Part shown: positions 1 through 8,581 of the stretch, piece after piece | Numbering within the stretch: position 1 is the stretch's first letter | Layout: the number at the start of each line of letters is the position of its first letter | Assembly: GCF_000714815.1 (NCBI RefSeq) | Contig: NZ_JMIH01000011.1 | Span: 62,001 to 126,000, forward strand | DNA length: 64,000 nt | Source: Anditalea andensis | GTDB taxonomy: Bacteria > Bacteroidota > Bacteroidia > Cytophagales > Cyclobacteriaceae | Direction: 5' to 3' | Notes under the pieces: generated by a model | The model's database searches: none | The model's input: the letters and a program-made list of their open reading frames with translations, nothing else | What the model was told of the DNA's origin: nothing | Translations under genes and position numbers: made by a program

Positions 1-140
1 CACTTACATGTTGGTAATCCGATCATTATAGATATATTGATGCCAAGTCTGAGAATATAATAATGTAAGGACTTTCTGGACTGTAATTCCTTTTGCCCTC
101 AATTATCCAAAATTATGGTATTTCCCCATGAATATAATGG

Positions 141-2930
141 TTATACATCACTAGGAATATAACCGAAATGCTTCTTAAAACACTTGGTGAAATAGGAAGG
201 ATTGCTAAAGCCTACTTCCATAGAAATTTCATTGATATTAAAATTCTTTTCTTCCAACATCTCTTTAGCTTTTTTGAGTCTGAAAGTTTTGATGAATTCA
301 TTTGGGGTATAATTTGTAAGGCTTTTTACTTTTCTGTATAGCTGTATTCGTGAAATCCCCACCTTTTCAGATAGCTCCTCCACCCCAAATTGGGAATTGT
401 TTAAATTCAGGTTTAAAATATCTATTACTTGATTGAGGAAGTTCACATCAGTTTTGGAAAGTTTTCTCATAGCTGCTTCTCCCTCTTTTTTCTCGGTTAG
501 CAGCAGATTTGTTTGAAAGGCCTTCTTCCAATTATCTCTGTTTTCCACCATTTTCCTCAGTCGCAGTGATACTAAATTCAAATTAAAGGGTTTGCTGATA
601 TAAGCATCTGCCCCTAAACCTATACCGATCAACCTACTCTCTTCTTCTGATTTAGCTGTCAAAAGCACTATCGGAATATGGCTGAAATTAATATCTTTTT
701 TAATGGCTTCACAAAGCTGGAATCCATCCATTTCTGGCATTTTCACATCTGACAAGATGATGTCTGCCGTTTCACCATGAAGGATCAGTAAAGCCTCTGT
801 TCCATTTGAAGCCTCTAAAATTTTAAAATCCCTGGAAAGATTACCCTTAAGGTATGTCCTTAGGTCATCATTATCCTCTACTAATAATAACACCGGCTTG
901 GCATCATCAATTAACGGTAGAGCCACTTCTTTTTCATTATATTCAAAAAGTGAATTTTCAGCATATAATTCCTTTATATCATTACTATCAGAGAAGTCAT
1001 CTTTAAAGCTGACACTTTTTAATCCCTTAAAATGACTTTTCCCCTTAAGGAAGCTGATTGAAATGACAGTTCCTACGTCCTTTTGGCTTTCTGCAAAAAT
1101 ATGCCCTTTTTGCATCTCAGTAAATTGCTTGCATAGTGAAAGACCAATGCCTGTACCTAAGGAACTGGTATTTACTTGATAATATCTTTCAAAAATCGCC
1201 TCAACATCAGCAATTCCTTCACCATTGTCCATGATCTCAATATTGACCTTATCCGGTTCTTCGGAAATTTCTACGGATATTGTTCCGCCTTTTCCGGTAA
1301 ATTTAAAGGCATTGAATATTAAATTGTAAAAGATTTTTTCCGTTTTATCCTGGTCTAGCCAAAGTAGATCTTCTCTTAAATCCGCCCGGAATGAATAATT
1401 GATTTTTTTTACTTGGGCATGGTGGGAAAAAGAATTAAAAATATTTTTTAGAAAGGAGGAAAAAGGAATTGGGCTGATGACCATACCCATTTTATCATCT
1501 TCGATCTTACGAAAATCCAATAATTGGTTGATCAATCTTTGTAACATATTTACATGCTTATATATGAGTAAATATGTTTGCTTATCTTGATAGGAAAGAT
1601 CCGGCCTGGACAATAACTTTTCTACCGGGCTCAATATCAAAGACAAAGGAGTTTTGAATTCGTGGGATATATTAGCAAAGAAAACCATCTTGGCCCTGGT
1701 CACTTCTTCAAATCGGTTGTTAAGAAGAATTAAGGACTCATGCTTTTCAGCCAATTCTCTCCGTTGTTTTTCTATAGCTAGATTCTGCTTGTTTAGTTTG
1801 GCATTGGCTTTTAATTTTGATCTGTAGGCTTTAACGATGATAAGAGAAAGAACTAGAAAAATCAACAATAATGCTCCGATCAGTAATAAAATGGTCTGTT
1901 GGGCATTAAAACGTAAGAGTTGATCACTTATTAATTTGTTCTGATGCTCTATTTTAGATTGTTGCCCAAAGAGCTGTTCAGATTGTAGGGCAAGTACACG
2001 TGCATTGGTGGAGTCAATTGCTGCTGTTTGAAGAATGTATTCTTTTTTTATAGGCTGGCCGGTAAGGATATCAATTGCGGTTTTAATAGCTAAATCACCT
2101 CCCGTTGGGTATAAAAAAGTCGCATCAATGTGTCCATCGAGAACTGCGGCAACCCCGCCCTCAGGGCCAGGCAACCCATCTACGCCTAAGACTTTTACCT
2201 GTTGAAAGGCCGGAAGTAGGGAAAGTTCTTGTTTGATGGCTTTAGCCATTACATCATTATGGGCATATACGGCATCAAATGGAGGATTATCTCTCAGCAA
2301 ATTCTGTATGGCTTTCCTGGCCCTATCTTCTACCCAGTAACCATTGGCTTCTCCCACTATCTCAATTTGGGAAATCTCCTGTAATTTTTTTTCAAATCCT
2401 GCTTTTCTTTCCTGGGCTGCTGAAGCAGCTAGATCACCTGTAATCTGAACCACTCTCCCACTGCTCCCTAGCAGGGACACCAAATAATTGGCAGCGACTT
2501 CTCCGATAGCATGATTATCCCCCCCGATATATGAGGTATAAAGGTCACTATCTATTTTTCTATCTACGAGTATAATCGGGATGCCTTGCAGATATGCTTT
2601 TTCTACCACCGATGTAATGGGTTCAATGGCATTGGGAGAGATAATCAACAAGTCTACCCCTTCCTCTATAAATTGCTCAATATCTTGGATCTGTTTTTCA
2701 TTACTGTAGTTGGCATCCCTGATATCTAGGCTGGCTCCCGGATAAAAAAGCAACTCTCCTACCATTTCCCTATGCATGGTTTGCCTCCATGCATCATCTC
2801 CTGTAAGCTGAGAAAAGCCTATTTTGTAAGGATAGTCCTGATTCTCTTGACCCGTTGAACAGCCAAAGACCCCCAGGACCATAGCTATAATAATTAGATA
2901 ATTTGGATATAAGCCGACGAATACTTTCAT
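141..2930 (-). CDS. Hybrid two-component system sensor/regulator with sugar-binding periplasmic domain
   Basis: Single-protein signalling system of 929 residues. Domains in order: N-terminal hydrophobic segment ending near Cys24, a RbsB/LacI-like periplasmic sugar-binding domain (about 35-310), one membrane span (about 347-368), a histidine kinase with phospho-acceptor His423 in HEFKTP, an ATPase with N-box around 536-540 and glycine boxes DNGEGI and GTGIGLSL, a receiver with Asp728 in LSDVKMPEMDG, and an AraC-type DNA-binding domain (about 840-925). In Bacteroidota this architecture (the BT1754 type of B. thetaiotaomicron) senses free fructose and activates fructan genes. It lies 49 bp behind the lipoprotein GH32 and is probably co-transcribed with the locus. 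Ligand identity is inferred from context and family, not read from residues. The ATG at 2930 is the only good start. Confidence 0.93.
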   Translation of the reverse strand: MKVFVGLYPNYLIIIAMVLGVFGCSTGQENQDYPYKIGFSQLTGDDAWRQTMHREMVGELLFYPGASLDIRDANYSNEKQIQDIEQFIEEGVDLLIISPNAIEPITSVVEKAYLQGIPIILVDRKIDSDLYTSYIGGDNHAIGEVAANYLVSLLGSSGRVVQITGDLAASAAQERKAGFEKKLQEISQIEIVGEANGYWVEDRARKAIQNLLRDNPPFDAVYAHNDVMAKAIKQELSLLPAFQQVKVLGVDGLPGPEGGVAAVLDGHIDATFLYPTGGDLAIKTAIDILTGQPIKKEYILQTAAIDSTNARVLALQSEQLFGQQSKIEHQNKLISDQLLRFNAQQTILLLIGALLLIFLVLSLIIVKAYRSKLKANAKLNKQNLAIEKQRRELAEKHESLILLNNRFEEVTRAKMVFFANISHEFKTPLSLILSPVEKLLSRPDLSYQDKQTYLLIYKHVNMLQRLINQLLDFRKIEDDKMGMVISPIPFSSFLKNIFNSFSHHAQVKKINYSFRADLREDLLWLDQDKTEKIFYNLIFNAFKFTGKGGTISVEISEEPDKVNIEIMDNGEGIADVEAIFERYYQVNTSSLGTGIGLSLCKQFTEMQKGHIFAESQKDVGTVISISFLKGKSHFKGLKSVSFKDDFSDSNDIKELYAENSLFEYNEKEVALPLIDDAKPVLLLVEDNDDLRTYLKGNLSRDFKILEASNGTEALLILHGETADIILSDVKMPEMDGFQLCEAIKKDINFSHIPIVLLTAKSEEESRLIGIGLGADAYISKPFNLNLVSLRLRKMVENRDNWKKAFQTNLLLTEKKEGEAAMRKLSKTDVNFLNQVIDILNLNLNNSQFGVEELSEKVGISRIQLYRKVKSLTNYTPNEFIKTFRLKKAKEMLEEKNFNINEISMEVGFSNPSYFTKCFKKHFGYIPSDV

Positions 2931-2979
2931 GCATTATGTTGGGAAAAGCAAGATGGAGCATGCTCCAACTTGCTTTAAT

Positions 2980-4512
2980 TTATCTTATGGCGGGAGCTTC
3001 ATAAATTCTGACCATTCCTGAGTCACCCTCTCTATTTTCACTCAAATGTACTTCAAATCTAGTAAAAGGGTTTGTATTAAATACCTGGGCGGTCATGACA
3101 TACATCCCCTCATTGATAAAAACCTCTACTGAAGAGGCATCTACCACGATATCCATATTGATTTTATATAATTTTTTCCTAAGAGGCATTTCCTGAACGC
3201 TGGCAAAGGCCTCATGAAAATCTACTTTTCCTGATTGTGATCTATCTAGATAGACTTTTTGATTGGCGTTGTCAAATTGTATGGTTATATTCTCCCCCGA
3301 CTCATTGACCAGTTTAAATGACTCATTTTCTCCAAGAGATATGTCTTTGAGAGAGATTACAAATCCTTTTTTGCCTGCAAGGGCGATGGTCTGGTCTTTA
3401 TCAAATGATTCCGCACTTGTTACCTCTTCCAGCATTTCATAAAACTCGCCTACAGGAAGACTTGCCACTATGTTTTCTCCGCCATCCCGTACTAATTTTA
3501 ATTCTCTTGCGATGGTCATGGCGCTTCTCCATTTTTGAGTAGGGGTAATGTTAGCATAATCCCAATTACTCATCCAGCCTATGAACAAAGTCCTACCATC
3601 TTTATCTGGGATATTCGCCCAGGTCACCCCGGCATAGTTGTCTGTTCCCCAGTCCAGCCATTTTTCTTCTTGATGCTCTGGAGTAAAGGTGATACCATCA
3701 AAATCCCCGGTAAAATACTGTGTACCACTACCACCGTTTGGTGCACCCGGATTGATGCTGATGAACATTACCCATTTGGATTGCCCATCATCTCCCGCTA
3801 ATTCAAACAGATCAGGACATTCCCAAACGCCACCTTTAGCTCCAATGCCTTTACCGAATTCACTTTCCAATGACCAATCTTTCAAATCTTTTGAAGAATA
3901 CAGATGAATGACATCCTTTACTGCTAAAGCCATGATCCATTTTTCGCTTTGCTCATGCCATGAAACTTTAGGATCCCGGAAGTCTGCAATACCCGGATTG
4001 GGCAATACCGGGTTTCCTTCGTATTTCTCCCAGGTTCTTCCCTTATCATTGCTATAGGCCAGACTTTGTACCTGACCCTTTTCCTCATGGTGATGGGTAA
4101 ATATCGCCACTAAAGGAGTCTCTTCCCCTGTCTTAAAACCAGCGGTATTATGGTGGTCTGCGACTGCACTCCCTGAAAAAATATACCCCAGTTCATCCGG
4201 ATAAAGCTTAATGTCTTGCTCTTCCCAATCTACTAAATCAGTACTGATGGCATGGCCCCAGTGCATAGGGCCCCATTCTGTACCATCAGGGTAGTATTGG
4301 TAGAAGAGGTGGTATTCTCCGTCGTAATATACCATTCCATTGGGATCGTTCATCCAATTTTCCTTTGGTGTAAAGTGGAATTGGGGACGGAAAGGTTCAG
4401 TGCTCACCTCACTATAACCATCTTCAACATTAGTAGAATTTGATTTAGTCTGAGAACATGAATATGATGAAATGATAATAAAAGGGATATAAAATAATTT
4501 TGATAGTTTCAT
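2980..4512 (-). CDS. GH32 beta-fructosidase lipoprotein (levanase/inulinase type)
   Basis: Glycoside hydrolase family 32 enzyme of 510 residues that hydrolyses terminal or internal fructosyl bonds in levan, inulin or sucrose. The N-terminus is a lipoprotein signal ending in SSYSC (Cys19), so it is probably membrane anchored. The catalytic signature is intact: WMNDPNG with nucleophile Asp56, the FYQYYP-type loop at 70-75, FRDP with Asp180 as transition-state stabiliser, and WECPDLF with acid/base Glu231. The C-terminal beta-sandwich normal for GH32 follows from about residue 360. It sits between the second GH32 gene (333 bp upstream) and the hybrid regulator. Linkage preference (beta-2,6 or beta-2,1, endo or exo) cannot be decided here. 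The leader carries AACAAATTATAAA exactly 3 nt before the ATG. Confidence 0.94.
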   Translation of the reverse strand: MKLSKLFYIPFIIISSYSCSQTKSNSTNVEDGYSEVSTEPFRPQFHFTPKENWMNDPNGMVYYDGEYHLFYQYYPDGTEWGPMHWGHAISTDLVDWEEQDIKLYPDELGYIFSGSAVADHHNTAGFKTGEETPLVAIFTHHHEEKGQVQSLAYSNDKGRTWEKYEGNPVLPNPGIADFRDPKVSWHEQSEKWIMALAVKDVIHLYSSKDLKDWSLESEFGKGIGAKGGVWECPDLFELAGDDGQSKWVMFISINPGAPNGGSGTQYFTGDFDGITFTPEHQEEKWLDWGTDNYAGVTWANIPDKDGRTLFIGWMSNWDYANITPTQKWRSAMTIARELKLVRDGGENIVASLPVGEFYEMLEEVTSAESFDKDQTIALAGKKGFVISLKDISLGENESFKLVNESGENITIQFDNANQKVYLDRSQSGKVDFHEAFASVQEMPLRKKLYKINMDIVVDASSVEVFINEGMYVMTAQVFNTNPFTRFEVHLSENREGDSGMVRIYEAPAIR

Positions 4513-4845
4513 GTTTTTATAATTTGTTATTCAACGGTAATATGGAATCATGCATGTTTATAACCATTCCGGTGTATGTTTCTTGCATCATGCTCGAATT
4601 CATATTTTTAAGTCAGTATGTTAAAATTTGGCTATTTATAAAATTCTGTTTAAAAACTTTATGAGCTAAATTCTGCTCTATCGATAAAGGTAATGCAGTT
4701 TTAATAGAAGGGGAAATTTTTACCCCTTCAGGTAAAATCATTTTAAGAATGATGGCTGATATATCAGTGGATAGCTGAGTAGATCCTCGTTTTGGTTTTA
4801 TACAGTGTTTTTATCATATTAAATTGATGTATTTTGGTAGCAGTT
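4513..4845. other. Intergenic gap between the two GH32 genes
   Basis: This A/T-rich stretch of 333 bp contains no credible coding region. It is long for an intra-operon gap, so it may hold a separate promoter for the lipoprotein GH32 and the regulator, but no exact TAnnTTTG element was found on the minus strand. The only distinctive item is the 13-nt leader sequence next to the 4512 start codon. Confidence 0.5.
4516..4528 (-). promoter_or_regulatory. AACAAATTATAAA leader element, copy 1
   Basis: On the minus strand the sequence AACAAATTATAAA ends 3 nt before the ATG of the lipoprotein GH32. The identical 13-mer at the identical spacing precedes two other genes, at 20128-20140 and 28705-28717. 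It is probably a translation-initiation context rather than a promoter, because it lies too close to the start codon and does not fit TAnnTTTG. Confidence 0.5.
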
Positions 4846-6825
4846 TTACTTGTTTTTGTTTATGTTTTTATTTTTATTTTCCCAAATTGATGCTAATTCC
4901 CATGCTTTAAAATCAGCAATTCTTGATATCCCATGATTGGAGAAAAACTCAATTCCTGTCTGTAGTTCATTGGGAAAAGTCAATAAACTAAAGACGATTT
5001 CCCCATGATTGGTGAAAATTTCAACAGAAGACTGGTCTACTAATATATGTAGGCGCAACATGTTGTCTACAGGTGCTACTATTGCTGACATAGTGGTCGG
5101 AAACACTTCATTAAACTCGGAATTCGAAACATAATCAGTACAATTGGTTCTGTCAATGTTTAAGTTTTGAGTTACCGGATTATATGAAACACCCAATTTT
5201 CTCCCTTCTCCTACTAATAGGTTCAACCCAAAAATAGAATCATTCAAGCTGGTGTCCCAAGTGATATCTAGCTCATACATGTTTTTTAATGGGGAAAAAC
5301 TTTCAATTGAGGTAGTCCCTTCTATATTTAAGTTAGACAGCTGCTGATATTTCTTTCGGAGTTTTTGTAATTCTGGGATAGGATTTTGAATTATCCTTAT
5401 ACCATCCTCAAATGTTTTTAAGGCCATATCCCGGGGAATAGATTGGAATCCTTTTCCCCAATCCGATGGCACTAGGTTTGCATAGTCCCAATTCCCCATC
5501 CAGCCTAATATAGTTATGCGGTCAGAGGTTTCATCAATGTCCCTCCATGTACGTCCTGCATAGAAATCTGGGCCGAAGTCAAGCCAAAGTGCATGTTCCA
5601 ACCGATGATTTTTTAAAACATCAGAAAACATGATATGATCTATGGCTATGAAATCTTTCTCAGAAGACCCAGAATGTACGATTTCAATAAGCGCATTTTT
5701 ACCTTTAAAATGATGGACATCCCAGCCTTTCCATCTAAACACATCATCATTGTCACCGGAAGTAGATTTCACTATTTCATTGTCAATAATCAAATTGATA
5801 CCTGTTTGACCGGAAAGATCAGTCCCCGCTATCAAAAAATTGATGGCATTATGTTCAATGGTGAATTCAGGAGAAATAAGTTTACCTTCTTTATAATTTG
5901 TATTATTTGATTTGGCATGGCTGTTACCTAAACTGTTGGAGGTATTTATTGCCGTCGGGGAGTTGCCAAAGGCATCCCCCTGAACTTCCCATTCCCCAAA
6001 ATCCAGTCCATCAAATCCTTCAAATAACTTTCCGTTGAGACCGGTTCCTTTGAGTAAATGTTCTTCAGTATTTGTGTCCAAAGTAAATTTTTCCCCATCA
6101 AAGTTTCCAAGGAAATATTGAACCCTATTAGGCCCTTGACCTATCAGCATCACCCATTTCTTATTAGCGCTATCTCCATCAATGCTCAGCTGAAATAAAT
6201 CAGGGCATTCCCAAAATTCGCTTTGCGCACCAAAAGGACCAAAGTCACTCATGTATACCCACTCCTTTAAATTTTTGGATTCATATAGCTCAATAACCTG
6301 TTTATCGGGAAGCGACACTACCATTACCCATTTTTGCTGGGGAGGGTACCAAAATACCTGGGGATCCCTAAAGAATATCTCTCCAGTTTCCAATACCGGA
6401 TTCTTATCGTAATATTGGAAGGATACTCCATCATTACTCACTGAAATAGCCTGAGCTTCAGGGAGAGAATCCCCAGGATAATGTCTGGTGTAAATTGCCA
6501 CCATACTATTATCTCCAAACCCTGCAGTATTTTTTTTATCTACCACCACAGATCCGGAAAAATAGGAAAATGAGTTATCATCCCCTTTCATAGGGTGAGC
6601 TAATTCCTCCCAATAAACCATATCTTCCGAAATAGCATGACCCCACCAAAATAGGTGGTATATGCCTTGGGAAAATACTAAACCATCAGGATCTCCAATC
6701 CAGCCTTTTTGGGGACTAAAATGGAACTGTGGCCTATATTTCTCACTATACTGTCCAACAACAAAATCTGTATAAAAAAACAACACAATCAGAAGGCAGC
6801 ATGTCTTAAAGCTTTTATAGTCCAT
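4846..6825 (-). CDS. Secreted GH32 family protein with inserted beta-sandwich domain and shortened active-site loop
   Basis: GH32 homologue of 659 residues with a Sec-type signal (about 1-25) and no clear lipobox, so probably periplasmic or secreted. It keeps the putative nucleophile Asp45 in WIGDPDG, FFRDP (Asp154) and WECPDLF (Glu206). Two features are unusual. The segment between YHLF and WGHAIS is reduced to a single Trp, removing about 14 residues that in the neighbouring GH32 include the FYQYYP motif. A module of about 150 residues (roughly 257-405) interrupts the catalytic domain; it has a GFDGLDFGEWEV start and looks like the laminin-G or carbohydrate-binding-like insertions known in some GH32 proteins. 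It lies 26 bp after SusD and so belongs to the susCD transcript. It may be a specialised fructan hydrolase or a binding protein; activity is uncertain. Confidence 0.88.
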   Translation of the reverse strand: MDYKSFKTCCLLIVLFFYTDFVVGQYSEKYRPQFHFSPQKGWIGDPDGLVFSQGIYHLFWWGHAISEDMVYWEELAHPMKGDDNSFSYFSGSVVVDKKNTAGFGDNSMVAIYTRHYPGDSLPEAQAISVSNDGVSFQYYDKNPVLETGEIFFRDPQVFWYPPQQKWVMVVSLPDKQVIELYESKNLKEWVYMSDFGPFGAQSEFWECPDLFQLSIDGDSANKKWVMLIGQGPNRVQYFLGNFDGEKFTLDTNTEEHLLKGTGLNGKLFEGFDGLDFGEWEVQGDAFGNSPTAINTSNSLGNSHAKSNNTNYKEGKLISPEFTIEHNAINFLIAGTDLSGQTGINLIIDNEIVKSTSGDNDDVFRWKGWDVHHFKGKNALIEIVHSGSSEKDFIAIDHIMFSDVLKNHRLEHALWLDFGPDFYAGRTWRDIDETSDRITILGWMGNWDYANLVPSDWGKGFQSIPRDMALKTFEDGIRIIQNPIPELQKLRKKYQQLSNLNIEGTTSIESFSPLKNMYELDITWDTSLNDSIFGLNLLVGEGRKLGVSYNPVTQNLNIDRTNCTDYVSNSEFNEVFPTTMSAIVAPVDNMLRLHILVDQSSVEIFTNHGEIVFSLLTFPNELQTGIEFFSNHGISRIADFKAWELASIWENKNKNINKNK

Positions 6826-6851
6826 ATTTACTTGTCTTTGAGACTAAAGTT

Positions 6852-8552
6852 TTAATATCCTTTGTTTTGTACATACCTATTCTCACTCCAAAAAATCTGA
6901 TTTTGAGGAATAGGAAGATATTCGTGCTTTGCAGGAGTAAAATTTCCGTCTTGTAGAAATGGCTTTCTGGATTTTTCAACATTAAAGTAAGCATTCATAA
7001 CATTGCCGGATATTCCCCAGCGAACCAAATCAAAATATCGACTTCCTTCCATAGCCATCTCCAATCGCCTTTCAAATCTAAGGGCTTCCCTGGCAGTATC
7101 TTGATCCCAATTTATATTAACACCTGACGAATAGACGGCTACGTTGTAATTAGCCAAAGAAGCCCCTGATTCATTTACCAATCTACCGGTACTTAAAGCA
7201 GCTCTCTGACGAATTTTATTGATAATAGGCAATGCTTCAGCATGTCTACCCAATTCAATTAATGCTTCAGCCTTGAATAATAGGACATCAGCATATCGTA
7301 ATACTATTCTGGCCTTGGTATTCCCATAAAAGGGATCCACGTTTACAAACCCCTCATCATTTGGGGATATATTTTCTTTTAAGGAATTATAATAGCCGTA
7401 TATTTCAGGAGTCCTGCTCCAGCTTTCGGTGATCAATAAATTTGATTCATATTTCCAGGGAACACCTGGGCGGGCCACAGTATGATCCAGGCGCGGATCT
7501 ATAGTTTCGTTGCCGAAATCTACATTGGTTTGATTATATGTTGAAAAGAGAGGAATTCCTCCATTATCGGTACGGTAAGCATTCACCAAATTTTGAGATG
7601 GCTTTTGAAAATCACAGCATCCTAAGCCTTGGGGAACGGTAAGCATTGCACCATGATTAAGTCTTCCACGTCCCACACCGTCATTGGTAGAATATTGTAC
7701 TGCAAAAATAGATTCCCTCCCATTTTCATAGGGGCCAGGCAAGAAATTATTGGCAAAATCAGGTTCTAAACTATAATTTCCTAAAGCAATCAATTCATCA
7801 ACAGCCTCTACTACTTGTTGCAATTGAACCTGGTTGATGTTTACCACTTCATAATTATCATTTTGCTCATATGCCTGATAAAGTTTTGTTTTAGCCAAAT
7901 AGGCTAATGCAGCACCTTTTGTAGCTCTACCTATCTGTGGTTGCACTGTGGGTAAAACTTGAGACGCAAACTCAAAATCATCTGCTATTTTTTGCCATAG
8001 CTCTTCACTTGAATATTCTACGTTTGAGATTAATTTATAATCTTCAGCTAAAACGTTTTCATCAATGTACGGTATTCTGTTAAAAAGAATTTTCAAATTA
8101 AAATAATAATGGGCCCTTAAAAATCTCAATTCTGCTTTCCTTATGTTTACCTCAGGATACTCTTCTTGAGTGAATCCATCCATGATTCTTAAACCATCAT
8201 TAGTTCGTCTGACACCTATATATAAATGAAACCACATACCATCTAATTCCCACATGTCAGGCCTTATATTGGTAAATGTTTCTATAAAATGAAATCCCTG
8301 CCCATCCCCGGGATCCCTACCTCCTTTATAAGAATCGTCAGCCCTTACATTTCCATAAGGCCATAAATTGAACGGCCGGTTTATTTCATCATTTCCTAAA
8401 GTAGAGTAAGCAGCAATAACAAAACCTTCTGCTTCGGCAGGCGAATTTATCTGATTCTCACTAAGCACTCCACGGGGGGCAATTTCTAATCTATCATGGC
8501 AGGAGCTGAATATTAATATTGCTCCTATAATTAGCATTTTTATAATTTTCAT
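6852..8552 (-). CDS. SusD/RagB-type outer-membrane fructan-binding lipoprotein
   Basis: Surface lipoprotein that forms the lid and glycan-binding partner of the adjacent SusC channel. The ATG at 8552 gives a signal peptide ending in LIFSSC, a proper lipobox; an upstream in-frame GTG at 8576 is less likely. The protein (566 aa) has the usual RagB/SusD layout: an N-terminal helical SusD-like region with TPR-type helices (LRAHYYFNLKILFNRIPY), and a C-terminal half with VLRYADVLLFKAEALIELGR, LRFERRLEMAMEGSRYFDLVRWG and the family-typical LPIPQNQI near the end. It follows SusC with a 29-bp gap. Fructan specificity is inferred from the GH32 neighbours. Confidence 0.93.
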   Translation of the reverse strand: MKIIKMLIIGAILIFSSCHDRLEIAPRGVLSENQINSPAEAEGFVIAAYSTLGNDEINRPFNLWPYGNVRADDSYKGGRDPGDGQGFHFIETFTNIRPDMWELDGMWFHLYIGVRRTNDGLRIMDGFTQEEYPEVNIRKAELRFLRAHYYFNLKILFNRIPYIDENVLAEDYKLISNVEYSSEELWQKIADDFEFASQVLPTVQPQIGRATKGAALAYLAKTKLYQAYEQNDNYEVVNINQVQLQQVVEAVDELIALGNYSLEPDFANNFLPGPYENGRESIFAVQYSTNDGVGRGRLNHGAMLTVPQGLGCCDFQKPSQNLVNAYRTDNGGIPLFSTYNQTNVDFGNETIDPRLDHTVARPGVPWKYESNLLITESWSRTPEIYGYYNSLKENISPNDEGFVNVDPFYGNTKARIVLRYADVLLFKAEALIELGRHAEALPIINKIRQRAALSTGRLVNESGASLANYNVAVYSSGVNINWDQDTAREALRFERRLEMAMEGSRYFDLVRWGISGNVMNAYFNVEKSRKPFLQDGNFTPAKHEYLPIPQNQIFWSENRYVQNKGY

Positions 8553-8581
8553 ATATAATTCTTTAACCTTTAACACTTTAA

